Shown here: piece by piece, positions 41,627 through 52,400 of the stretch
Layout: each line of letters starts with the position of its first letter
How positions within the stretch are numbered: position 1 is the stretch's first letter
NCBI GenBank assembly: GCA_963565915.1
Contig: OY751489.1
Location: 3,844,001 to 3,908,000, forward strand
Source: Entoloma clypeatum
Taxonomy: Eukaryota; Basidiomycota; Agaricomycetes; Agaricales; Entolomataceae
Length of the DNA: 64,000 nucleotides
Reading direction: 5' to 3'
Made by a program: the position numbers and the translations under genes
The notes under the pieces: model-generated
The model's input: only the letters and a program-made list of their open reading frames with translations
What the model was told of the DNA's origin: nothing
Databases searched by the model: none

Positions 41627-42829
41627 ATGTCTTACTCGAAGCAGCAGATCTACGCCCACTTCACCACCAACGAGCAACAGACCGAGTACAACCGTTGGGC
41701 ACGAAACGAGAGACTTGACCCCTTCTCGCGACCAACAGACGCGCAGGAACAGAGATTCCTTAGAGATCTACAGAGGAAATACCCCGAACGTTTTGCCACC
41801 GATTCCGCCGACGAGTCCCCTGACGAATTTACTTTTGACTCCGCGCAGTCAGATATCAAACAGATGCCTAGAACAGGGACTCATTTTCAATCCTTACCTG
41901 TATCCCAAACCCCATCTTCATCCCAACAACCCGACACCTCTCCTCCTCCGCAGGTTCTAGACATGGCAGAAGCACCGACAGTGCAAACGATGGATACATC
42001 CAAGATCATCAAAGATCCTGGGATGTTCAAAGACAGACACACCTTTGACGAGTGGTGGAAAGCCACCAAACTATACATCAGGTTCCAGAAGGGCCTGTCC
42101 GACGATCAGAAGATCCTGGCGGTGTTATCCCGCATGATGGAAGGGTCCGGTAAACACTGGGCCAGCAACAAGTTAGACGATCTTGCCACCGATGGCGAGA
42201 ACATCACCTGGTTAGGATTCTCAGACAACATCACTACGCGATTCTCTATTGCCAACAAGTCGGCAGTGGCCAAGGCGAGACTCGAAGTCCTGAAACAGGA
42301 GAAACGCACCATCGACGAATTCTTGGACGAATTCGAAGAGCTCTTGAAGCTGTCAAACCTTGGTGAAGAAACTGGGAAATACATCCTGGAAAAGAACGTC
42401 AACCGCAGAATTTCTGAACAAGTGGCTAGCGATGGCAAGACGTACACTGATTACGCAAAGGAGATCCGAAACAAGGGACGACAGATGGAGGGACATGCAT
42501 TAGTCATCCGAGGGGGTGGCGACACATGCACCGGATCGGGCACCACTTATGGTGGTCAAGGCAAAGCCATGGAGATCGACAAAGCAGGAGTAGCCCGTTG
42601 CTACAACTGTCAGCGCTTTGGTCACCTTGCCAAAGACTGCAAAGCCCCAAAGAAGAAAGATGGTCGTAAGTGTTTCAACTGCGACCAAGAAGGACATATC
42701 GCGCGCAACTGCCGGAAGCCGAAGAAGAACTCTGGAAAGATTAGGAAGGTGTCTGATGGAGATACCAATGATGATGAAACCATCACCATAGAGACCGATG
42801 AGAAGGATTTTCCCGAAGGGTCCGATTAA
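41627..42829 (+). CDS. gag: Gypsy-B Gag (capsid/nucleocapsid), intact
   Basis: 400 residues. The ATG is the first in the predicted transcript and in a good context (CACCATGTC). The N-terminal domain is YAHFTTNEQQTEYNRWARNE. The gag/capsid domain covers about residues 125-290 (TFDEWWKATKLYIRFQKGL, FLDEFEELLKLSNLG). Two CCHC knuckles lie near residues 325-360 (CYNCQRFGHLAKDC, CFNCDQEGHIARNC), with a basic then acidic tail. It forms particles and binds element RNA. The pol frame (-1) is open back through the gag stop, so Gag-Pol would need a -1 shift. Confidence 0.95.
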   Translation: MSYSKQQIYAHFTTNEQQTEYNRWARNERLDPFSRPTDAQEQRFLRDLQRKYPERFATDSADESPDEFTFDSAQSDIKQMPRTGTHFQSLPVSQTPSSSQQPDTSPPPQVLDMAEAPTVQTMDTSKIIKDPGMFKDRHTFDEWWKATKLYIRFQKGLSDDQKILAVLSRMMEGSGKHWASNKLDDLATDGENITWLGFSDNITTRFSIANKSAVAKARLEVLKQEKRTIDEFLDEFEELLKLSNLGEETGKYILEKNVNRRISEQVASDGKTYTDYAKEIRNKGRQMEGHALVIRGGGDTCTGSGTTYGGQGKAMEIDKAGVARCYNCQRFGHLAKDCKAPKKKDGRKCFNCDQEGHIARNCRKPKKNSGKIRKVSDGDTNDDETITIETDEKDFPEGSD

Positions 42830-42870
42830 ATGACGCTAAGTCGCGACCCTTATCCATTAAACGAACTCGC

Positions 42871-45800
42871 TTGCCTGGTGCAGCTACAGACAATATAACT
42901 TATGTTATCCCTGCAAAGCGAGCCGTTGCGTCAACTAAGATTGTCAAGGGAGATAAACCTCCGAAACGACGAGAGATCAAGCTGCAAGCTCAGATCAAAA
43001 CACGACGAGGACCAAAGGCCATTCGACCCGAGGTTGATAGCGGATGTGAACGCACATGCATCCATCCCAGAATAGTACGCGAACAGAACCTCCCCACACA
43101 AGGAATACCGCCCATAGCAATTCTAAATGCGGATGGATCACCAAATCGACAACAAAAAGCGAATCAACTTGCCGAAGTCAAGCTGGATTTGGGAACACAT
43201 CAGGAAACCATGGAAGCGATGGTACTGGACATTGGGAGAACAGACATGCTCTTGGGACATGACTGGTTGGTACACCACAACCCTACGATCAATTGGACAA
43301 CCGGCGCTGTAACGTTCAACCAGTGCCCAACAACATGCCGAACCAAACATTCGGAATTCAGGGTTAACCTTGATGGTCGCAAACACCGGGTTCGCATGGT
43401 TGAGGTGCGCGACAAAGATGCACCCAAGAAGTCGGATCAGAAATGGAAACCTGGAGACCCTATATTGGAAGCTGTCACTCCCACACCACCTCCCACAACC
43501 AAACGACCCTCATATGTTGATCGGTTTACTCACCTCTTCGAGAAGGAGAACTTTGATAAGATCCCGAAGGAAAGGGAATGGGACCATGGTATTGAACTTA
43601 CACCGGACGCACCAAAGGAACTAGGGGGAAACACATATCCCATGACGCAAAAGGAACAGGAGGAATTGGACGCATTCATTGACGAGGGTCTAGCAACTGG
43701 AAAGATCCGCCCGTCCAAATCCCCTTATGCTTCCCCTTGCTTCTTCATCAACAAGAAAGATGGTTCCAAATGATTGGTACAAGATTACCGCATGGTCAAC
43801 AAATTCACGGTCAAAGACAAATTCCCACTCCCTCGCATCTCCGATCTCTTAGACGTGCTGAAAGATGCAGTCTACTTCAATAAGATGGACATCATGTGGG
43901 GTTACAACAATGTCCGGATTAAAGAAGGCAATGAATGGAAGGCTGCCTTCCTTACCAGTCGAGGATTGTTTGAACCATTGGTCATGTTTTTCGGCCTTTG
44001 CAACTCCCCGGGAACGTTCTCTCGGATGATGGCTAGTCTATTCCGGGACCAGATCCGCCGACGCATCTGTGTGATCTACATGGATGACATCGTGGTTATT
44101 GGTAAAACCAAGGAAGAACTCGCGCGAAACACCGAAGAAATTCTGCAGATCCTATCGGACAATGACTTGTTCCTAAAGGAGAAGAAGTGTTTCTGGGAAG
44201 TAACGAAATGCCCCATATTGGGATATTTCGTTGGTGAAGGACGTGTCGAGATGGAAACCGAGAAGGTGGACACGATCCGAAACTGGCGAGCACCCACATC
44301 AAAAAAGGAAGTCCAGAAGTTCCTTGGGTTTGCTAACTTCTATCGGCGCTTCATTGAAGGATACTCAAACATCGCGAAACCACTTACCGCGCTCACAGGC
44401 GGCACTGCGTTTACTTGGGGACCAACGGAACAAAAGGCATTTGAAGGTCTCATACAGGCGATCACATCGGCACCAGTCTTGGCACTACCAAAACCAGATG
44501 GACAGTTCAGGGTCGAAACCGATGCATCGGGCTATGCAATTGGGGCTGTACTCTCCCAAAAACAGGACGACAAATGGCATCCTATCGCGTTCTTGTCGCG
44601 GACCATGTCCGCGGCCGAACAAAATTACGAGATATACGACAAAGAGCTCTTGGCAGTCATGGAAGCACTAAAAGATTGGAGACACTATCTGCTCGAAGCC
44701 AGGGAACGCTTCGAGATCTTAACTGATCACAAGAACCTGGAGTATTTCCGCCGTCCTCAGGACCTAAATCAACGACAAAGGCGCTGGAAGATGAAGTTAC
44801 AAGACTATGACTTCGAACTACGGCATGTGCCTGGCAAGACAAATGCAAAAGCGGACATCCTGTCGCGCTTACCCTGGTATGAAACAGAACTCGAACCGCA
44901 AGACAGTGACCAAATGCTCAAGGAGGGACTATTCTTGAAACGATTGGAATCAGAAGATGTGGTACAAATGGAGATGTTCACGGAGGAACAATTCTTTGAA
45001 GGGGGTGAAACATCTGATTCCATCAAGATTGGAAACGTCACAACCATCGAAAATCCGTGCATCGCACGCATCAAGGGTTCAAACCGCATGGAGACAGAAG
45101 TAGCCCAGGGTCTAAAAAAGAATCCTCACTGGTATCAACAGGAAAACGGCATCACATATGCAGGCGAACGAGTCTATGTTCCACCGGACCCACAACTGCG
45201 TCAAGAACTAATGTTTGAATCACATGATGCACCAGTGGCTGGACATCCAGGACAGTATCGAACACACGAACTCCTCACTTGCACCTACTGGTGGCCTACC
45301 ATCCTGCATGATGTAAAGAAGTACGTAAAGGGTTGCGACACCTGTCAGCGCAACAAGATCAACAGACAGAAACGACATGCTCCGCTACACCCCCATGCAG
45401 CACCAAGTCATCCATGGGAAGACATAGGGATTGACGTCGTGGGACCGATACCAGAGTCTGATGGAAAGAATGCGATCCTGGTCATCACGGATAGACATTC
45501 GAAGATGCTTCATCTCATTCCGACAACCGTGGAATTATCGGCTGAAGGATTAGCCAAGATCTATCAGGATCAGATATGGAAGCTCCACGGAATCCCCAAG
45601 AAAATCATCAGTGACAGAGGACCACAGTTCGCCGCGAAGTTCATGGAGATACTTTGCCGCATGTTAGGGATCAAAAGGAATCTGTCCACCGCATACCATC
45701 CACAGACGGATGGACAAGCCGAACGATCGCATCAGGAAACAGAAGCGTTCTTACGAAACTTTGTTAACCATCTGCAAGATGATTGGGCTGAATGGATCGC

Positions 45801-46479
45801 AATCGCCGAATTCCAGTACAATGACAAAGAACATCAGGCGACGAAGCACACACCATTCTATCTCAACTATGGCTTACATCCTTGGAAGGGAGAACTTGTG
45901 TTGGAAGACACCAACCCGGCTGCCAACAGCTTCTTGGAAAAACTCAAACAAGCACGAGAAGAAGCCAATGCAGCACTGAAACAGGCACAGGATCAGATGA
46001 AGAAGACAGTTGATACACGACGGAGTCCGTCTCGGGACTACCGCGTTGGAGACAAGGTGTGGCTGGAAGGGACTAACATCAGGACTAACCGTCCCTCGAA
46101 GAAGCTTGACGCACTCCGACATGGACCATTCAAGGTCCTAGAGAAGAAAGGAGCTAGCGCGTACCTTCTTGATCTTCCGAAAACTTGGAAAATGATTCAC
46201 CCTGTGTTCAACGAGACCCTGTTGTCACCTTACGAAACCCCGAAGTACGCCATCCAGAAGAAGAAACCAGCCCCTGATCCGATCATCGTCGAAGGACGAG
46301 AAGAGTATCATGTGTCCACAATCCTAGACTCTCGAAAGTTCCGTGGAAAAATCCAGTACCTCGTCCAGTGGGAAGGATATGGCCCAGAAGAGAACACATG
46401 GGAACCTCGAGCTAATGTTCAGAACGCTCAAGATTTGATCCGTGATTTTCATCGGCAAAATCCATCGCGTCCACGATAA
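42871..46479 (+). CDS. pol: Gypsy-B Pol: protease-RT-RNase H-integrase-chromodomain, one TGA
   Basis: One frame with a single TGA at 43771-43773 (KKDGSK-stop-LVQDYR). Protease motif EVDSGCERT. Reverse transcriptase has [13 protein letters not shown] and [11 protein letters not shown]. RNase H has [24 protein letters not shown] and TDHKNLEYF. The integrase has an H-H-C-C finger ([11 protein letters not shown]...CDTCQRNK) and a D-D-35-E core ([26 protein letters not shown]). The C-terminal chromodomain ([17 protein letters not shown]) marks a chromovirus that targets histone-marked chromatin. No ATG opens the frame; frameshifting from gag is expected. The TGA is shared with gypsy-2 and may be a CGA decay or a leaky stop. 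Confidence 0.93.
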
Positions 46480-46595
46480 AAGATAAACCGCAAAATCCAT
46501 TTTCCATACCAATTTCTGTCACATCGAGTTCCCCGCTCCAACTCTTCTCGCCCAACACGCCGTTCTTCTTATACTTTTCGAACCTCATCTCCACC

Positions 46596-46961
46596 ATGTC
46601 CAACATCACCACCTCCACCGACGCTTCCGACATCAACCCCACCATTACCACCCTCATTGGCGAAGCGCTCTCCATGCGCGACCAGATCCATGCACTTGAA
46701 ACCTCCGTCGCCGACATCCTCCACCGACAGATGCACATTCGTCTCCACACCCTATCCGACTTGCCAACCGCTCCCACCGCTGAGGAAAAACTTATCCTCA
46801 AAAATTATACCAACACCCTTGCCGTCGAAAATCGACGCCTTCGCCTCGCCGTTCGAGGTTTAGAGTTTGCCACGGCGGTAAACGACGAACTGATAAAGGA
46901 CTGGGGCAACCGAGCTGATCCTAGCTGGACCGATCCAAACGGCAACAATGGATGGGAGTAG
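46596..46961 (+). CDS. Accessory ORF between gypsy-B pol and 3' LTR
   Basis: 121 residues, ATG in a strong context (CCACCATGTCC) after a CT-rich stretch that looks like a promoter/5' UTR. The sequence is soluble and helical: a likely coiled coil (EALSMRDQIHALETSVADIL, about residues 23-50), a Pro/Ala hinge (LPTAPTAEEK), a second helix (NRRLRLAVRGLEFATA) and an Asp/Asn/Trp-rich end. No membrane segment or signal peptide, so not env-like. Gypsy-A carries a clear homologue at 48,256. No known family is recognised. It is placed where subgenomic or separately promoted accessory genes sit in some retroelements. Confidence 0.75.
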   Translation: MSNITTSTDASDINPTITTLIGEALSMRDQIHALETSVADILHRQMHIRLHTLSDLPTAPTAEEKLILKNYTNTLAVENRRLRLAVRGLEFATAVNDELIKDWGNRADPSWTDPNGNNGWE

Positions 46962-46998
46962 GTAGTCTGTGAGGACACAGACCTTGAGGAGAGGAACA

Positions 46999-47368
46999 TG
47001 TTACGGACTAACGACTACGGACATATACGCTTACTTTTTCACTTTTACTCATCGGCCCCCGCTTACACATATCGTATTATACTTTATTTCCTTTAGTATA
47101 CTTCGCTCCCGCGCTGACTCGCTTTCCGCAGCTGTCTGACTCATTCCGCAGTCAGCTTACTCATTAGTGCATAGCCTTCCGCAGTCGCCTTACTCATGCG
47201 CACTGCCTTCCGCAGTTACTGACTCATTCGCTACCGCTCATAGTCAGTACTATATAAACCTCATGTACCATAGCTACATTCCTTAGATTTAGCAATCACA
47301 TTGCTCTTCGCCTTTCCATCTTCCTGCATACTCTGCCCAAACCTTGGAACAGTTTGTTACGCATAACA
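46999..47368 (+). repeat. 3' LTR of gypsy-B
   Basis: Preceded by the polypurine tract TTGAGGAGAGGAACA. Three transitions at CpG sites separate it from the 5' LTR. Confidence 0.95.
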
Positions 47369-48123
47369 GGATGCACCAAAGGAACTAGGGGGAAATACAT
47401 ATCCTATGACACAGAAATCCTACAGATCCTATCAGACAATGATTTGTTCCTAAAGGAGAAGAAGTGTTTATGGGAAGTAACGAAATGTCCTATATTGGGA
47501 TATGTGGTTGGTGAGGGACGTGTTGAGATGGAAACTGAGAAGGTGGATACAATTCGAAACTGGCAAGCACCCACATCAAAAAAGGAAGTTCAGAAGTTCC
47601 TTGGATTTGCCAACTTCTATCGATGTTTTATTGAAGGGTACTCAAACATCGCAAAACCTCTCACCGCGCTCACAGGCGGTACGGCATTTACTTGGGGACC
47701 AACGGAGCAGCAAGCTTTTGAAGGTCTCATACGGGCAATTACATCGGCACCAGTCTTGGCATTACCAAAACCAGAGGGACAGTTCAGGGTTGAAACCGAT
47801 GCATCGGGCTATGCAATTGGAGCAGTACTCTCTCAGAAGCAAAACGACAAATTTCAACGAGACCCTGTTGTCACCATATGGAACTCCGAAGTACGCCATC
47901 CAGAAAAGGAAACCAGCCCCTGATCCGATCATCGTCGAAGGATGAGAAGAGTACCATGTGTCTATGATCCTAGACTCTCGAAAGTTCCGCGGAAAGATCC
48001 AGTACCTCATCCAGTGGGAAGGATATGGTCCAGAAGAGAACACATGGGAACCTCGAGCTAATGTTCAGAACGCTCAAGATTTGATCCGTGATTTCCATCG
48101 GCAGAACCCGTCTCGCCCACGAT
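47369..48123 (+). pseudogene. pol: Gypsy-A pol remainder with two internal deletions
   Basis: After the GGATG duplication the gypsy-A frame resumes ([10 protein letters not shown]) but jumps within a few codons to [16 protein letters not shown], deleting about 490 bp including the RT active site. It then reads [17 protein letters not shown] and [14 protein letters not shown], and jumps at about 47,851 to the region before the chromodomain ([17 protein letters not shown]), deleting about 1.6 kb of RNase H and all of the integrase. The second jump shifts the frame. A TGA (G-stop-EEYHV) precedes the chromodomain ([17 protein letters not shown]), whose frame ends at 48123. Confidence 0.92.
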
Positions 48124-48255
48124 AAAAGCTCTCAGAATCCATGACAAGTATCGACCTCATCAGTCAACCACACACCAAGTTCCCCGCTCTAGTCCTTTTC
48201 CCTGCCCAATATAGCCTCCCCCTTCTTCTTCTATCTCTCAACCATCCTCGCCGCC

Positions 48256-48628
48256 ATGTCCAACACCACCGTTACCTCCACCTCCACCACCGACATCAAC
48301 CCCGCCATTGCCGCCCTTATGAACAAAGTGCTCTCCATGAGAGACCAAATCCATGCCCTCGAAACTTCCCTCGCTGACCTCCTTCATCGCCAGATGCATA
48401 TCCGGCTTCACTCGCTGTCCAATCTCCCCGTCGCCCCGACTCCCGAGGAAAAACAAATTCTCAGAAATTACACCAGCACCCTTGTGATTGAGAATCGACG
48501 TATTCGACTGGCTATCAAAGGCCTCCGAACTCGCCATAGCCATCAACGAGGAGTTGATATATGATTGGAGCCTCAAGGAGAGTCCGAACTGGTCTGATCC
48601 CAGCAACAACGAGGGATGGGGACAGTGA
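48256..48628 (+). pseudogene. Accessory ORF of gypsy-A, frameshifted near the end
   Basis: Homologue of the gypsy-B accessory ORF: MSNTTVTSTSTTDINPAIAA, LSMRDQIHALETSLADLLHR, LPVAPTPEEKQILRNYT. A one-base shift after AIKGL ends the first frame at 48564. In the neighbouring frame the conserved tail (ELAIAINEELIYDWS, NWSDPSNNEGWG) continues to a stop at about 48628. The ATG context is CGCCATGTC, again after a CT-rich stretch. Confidence 0.75.
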
Positions 48629-48662
48629 CTCTGTGAGGACACAGAGCTTGGAGAGGGGAACA

Positions 48663-49064
48663 TGTTACGGACTCTACAGTATGAGGACCACGTCATATCT
48701 TTTACTTATCGGCCCGACTCGGCGCCCTCTTACGAACTTACTATGTCTAATATCTACTTTCGCAACCTTTGGTTCCCAGTCTGACTCATTTACATTACTT
48801 TGTCATCCCCTTTAGTATACTTCGCTCCCGCGCTGACTCGCTTTCTGCAGTCAGCTTACTCACTGTACATAGCCTTCCGCAGTCGCCTTACTCATGCGCA
48901 CTGCCTTCCGCAGTACTGACTCATCCACTACTGCCTATAGTCAGTACCTATATAAACCTCTTGTACTGTAGTAGATTCCTTAGATTTAGCAATCACTTTG
49001 CACTTCGCCTTTCCACTTCCTGCATACTCTGCCCGAACCTTGGAACAGTTTGTTAAGCATAACA
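48663..49064 (+). repeat. 3' LTR of gypsy-A
   Basis: Preceded by a polypurine tract (GGAGAGGGGAACA). Ends GCATAACA, then the AGTAC duplication and the rest of the copia-2 LTR. Confidence 0.92.
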
Positions 49065-49129
49065 AGTACTTCCACTGTAGCTGTGTTGCTCAGTACATCT
49101 GCGGCTAGTGCCCAGGTGGAACTTCAACA

Positions 49130-49142
49130 GGTTATGGGCCCC
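49130..49142 (+). promoter_or_regulatory. Copia-2 primer-binding site matching initiator tRNA-Met
   Basis: GGTTATGGGCCCC directly follows the 5' LTR end and is the same 13-mer as in copia-1. It is complementary to the anticodon stem-loop of initiator tRNA-Met with C at position 33. The priming mechanism is known for Drosophila copia; its use here is inferred. Confidence 0.75.
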
Positions 49143-49486
49143 GGATAGCAGAGGGACTTGGGAACGCTGGCAACAGCAAGTACCTGCCCACTCTACCCTG
49201 GTTGGCAAAGAACCGATCGAAAGATCTAGGTTCTGAGTCATACTTCTTCACATATGAACCTGGGAACATCATTACGACAAGTACCTGTCATGAAGCGTCC
49301 CTAAGGGGATTGACTTAGTACACACCATGTGGAAACGTTGATCGTACCTCATACACTTCTGACAAAAAGGGTTTTTCCCACAACCACTATTCCTGAAGGG
49401 AATATGTCATGAGGAATCATTTGTTTGTTTTCTCTAAAAATCAAGAACATCACTGATTGGGAGAACTCCTTTTAGATTTATTAAAA
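49143..49486 (+). other. Copia-2 untranslated leader
   Basis: About 340 bp between primer site and gag ATG. No ORF comparable to the copia-1 leader ORF is present. Confidence 0.6.
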
Positions 49487-52400
49487 ATGTCTACCTTTCG
49501 CTCCACACTTGACTCCATCACCGTCTTCGATGGTATCAACTACCAAAGCTGGGCTGAGAAAATGAAGTCCTATCTCCTCCATCAAGGAGTCTGGCGCATC
49601 GTATCTGGCGACATTGAGCGTCCTGACATCGCCGACTTTACGGTCACGGTCTTCACCCCTGCCTCTGCCACCTTGATGTCTGCGACTCAACCTCCGGTGA
49701 TCACCACTACCGTCGACCAACCCGCCTTCCACAAGGAAAGGAAGACCTGGATCAGGGACGACGACATGGCCCTAGGCTCCATCCGCCTCAAAGTCTCCGA
49801 GGCAATGAGGAGGCACATCAAGGACGCCAAGTCCTCAAAAGAAGCCTGGACATCATTAAAGGACGCATATTCAAAGGTCTCCCCCGCCACCATATTTGGT
49901 GATTTCAAAGCCGCAGCCTCCTTCAAACTGTCTGGTCGGGACCCTGTGCTGGAAATCGAGCGCCTTGGATCACTCTTCACTCGTCTCAGCGACTCAAAAT
50001 TCATTGTGCCTGATCTGATGTAGGCCATGATCTTGGCAAGTGCCATTCCTGATGCTTGGTCATCTCTCTCCACCGCCCTCTTTCAGGTCTACGACGCCGA
50101 TGACTTCACATGGCAGGCCGTCACCGACAGCATCGTGTCAGAATACAGGTGCAAGTATGCGATAGGGTCTACTCAGGCGTCCAACCAGCAGGCCCGGAAA
50201 ATCTCCGGGACTAAGCGAAAGGGGCAAGACCCCAAATGGGAAAAGCAGACAGCGCCGAGTACCTTGCGTAACAACACTAACGAGCAGACTAACTCGACCG
50301 ACCCAAGTACCGCTTCTGAAAAGAAGAAGGGAAAAGGACGCTGGCGCAACCAGAAGAAGCATGCCAACAACACAGAAAACGACTCCGACCAAGCTGAGGA
50401 AATGGTGGAGTTTATTGCACCAGCCATTGAGCAAGCCCCTCGTCATCCTGCTCCTTGTCCCCTTCCTCCTCGTCAACATGCCCCTTGCCCTCTCCCACCT
50501 CATCATGTACACTCCTTCACCACTGTAACCGGTCGCGGAAGGACCTCTTTTACTGTACAACCCGAGTCGGAAAAGATGCAGTGACTCCTGCAAAGCATGA
50601 ACCCGCCTCCTTCCCAGTACACCGGGCTTCCTTCCGGAAAGCCGTCTGTGTGGAAAAAGAACGAGAGGGTGCAAAAGCTCGCCCGAGAAATCGGCGCACA
50701 ACCCTCTGGGTCAAATCTTCGCATCTTGGACACCATCATCCCAGACATCGATGAGAGGCTGGCAAAACAGTGTCGAGTTACTCCACCGTTAGACCAATCA
50801 CTGAAGATGATGGACATTGACCAGGAACGGATGGGGCCGGATGAATTTGACTACAAGATAGAACTTGACGGTCCGTCAAACCCTTCTCTTAAACCTTACC
50901 AAATGCGGAAAGCTAATTATGCCTCTCAACAGATGTATAAAATATTAGCTAGTACCACTACAGAGTGCATAGATCACTTCAGCAGTGATCTACACAAAAA
51001 ATATATTAAACATTTCGCCTCTTGTACACACTGTAAGGAAAAAGAACGCGCGCAATGGATATTAGACTCCGGCGCCTCGTTACACTTCACCTATGAGTTT
51101 AAAGACTTCACATACTATAGACCTCTCACGGTCAAGCGATTTGTCCAAACTGCAGCTAAAGGGAAGAAACTGGAAATATTAGGAGTTGGGGCCGTTCCAG
51201 TACGGCATACCCTGAATGGGGAAATTAAAACCCATCTTCTCAGACTGGTATTCTACATTCCAGACATGGACACACACCTATTGTCCCTAGGTGTCTTCCT
51301 TAACCATGGTTACAAAGTAGACAGGACTTGTGGAGAAATCAACATCTCCAAAGGGCTGAACAAAATCCAGTTTTTGCCCCACATCCTTGGTCAAACCATT
51401 TACTGGTTAGACACTGAAATACGCTATGACCAGATCCATGCGATCTCAAGTGAAATTACTGTTGAAACATGGCACAAGCGTCTTGGTCACCCAAACGATC
51501 AAGCACTTCGAAAGATTCCCACCAGTACCAAAGGGGTACCTGAGACACTAGTACGTGAGAAATCACAGGAAAGTTGTACAGGTTGCCTCAAAGGGAAAAT
51601 GCCGAATCAATCATACCCCAATTCAATGACAAGGGCAACCGAAACCTTCGATCTTATCCACTCCGATCTTAAACAGATATCCACGGCATCTTACCATAAA
51701 TACAAATATTTCCTTACGTTTTTGGACGACTTTTCATCCCATGTCTGGGTCGTCTTGCTTAGAAAGAAGTCTGATGCCATTACGGCACTAAGACAATTTC
51801 TTGCAATGATCCAGAATCAGTTTGCTGCTACTCCTAAAAAGTGGCGAGTTGATGGTGGTGGAGAGTTCGACGAATACAAGGATGTACTTGCCGATCATGG
51901 AATTCTGATCGACATCACGCTCCCATATCAGCATCAGCAGAATGGTAGAGCAGAGAGGATCAATCGGACTCTATGGGAAAAATCTCAGGCCTTGCGCTTC
52001 GACGTGTGTTTACCACCTATGTGGTGGGAATTCTGTTTGGAACATGCAGTGTTCCTCTACAACAGAACACCCATGCAGCGTCTTGAATGGAAAACCCCTT
52101 ACTTCAGGGTGACTAATGAGATCCCCGACATGTCAAGTGTCAGAGTCTTCGGATGCCAGGCATATGTATATATCCCAAAAGAAAAACGGAGAAACTCCCT
52201 GGAATCCAGATCACGATTGATGATTTATCTCGGATCAAAACCAGGAGTCAAAGGATACTGTTTCATGGATCCTGAGACCAATATGATTTTCATGGGTTGG
52301 AAAGCGATCTTTGATGAGAGCAAGTACCCTAGATGCCACATCGACCCTTTGCCAGAAAACCATCCAGAAATGGAAAACCCAGAACCGGCTGATGAGTTTG

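Larger units (their letters stand above)
40802..47368 (+). mobile_element. Ty3/gypsy chromovirus gypsy-B, nearly intact
   Basis: 6567 bp, target duplication GGATG at 40797-40801 and 47369-47373. LTRs 40802-41171 and 46999-47368 (370 bp each) differ at three positions, all CpG transitions (under 1 percent), so this is the youngest layer. It has a primer site, leader, intact gag, pol with a single TGA, and an accessory ORF before the polypurine tract. Confidence 0.97.
37962..49064 (+). mobile_element. Ty3/gypsy element gypsy-A, inside the copia-2 LTR
   Basis: Exact target duplication AGTAC at 37957-37961 and 49065-49069. LTRs are 37962-38363 and 48663-49064 (402 bp each). Without the gypsy-B insertion it is about 4.5 kb and lacks two large pieces of pol, so it is a non-autonomous derivative. 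It keeps gag, protease, part of RT/RNase H, a chromodomain and the accessory ORF. Confidence 0.95.

Noticed and set aside
48238..48696. 152-codon minus-strand frame opposite the gypsy-A accessory ORF
   Set aside because: The plus-strand ORF is conserved with gypsy-B and has a strong start context; the minus frame is its antisense shadow and includes LTR sequence.
50021..50584. Stop codons in copia-2 gag-pol as a regulated readthrough between Gag and Pol
   Set aside because: There are three stops at unrelated positions, plus a lost RT catalytic residue; decay fits better. The TGA at 50582 alone could be considered but its context is not a known leaky one.
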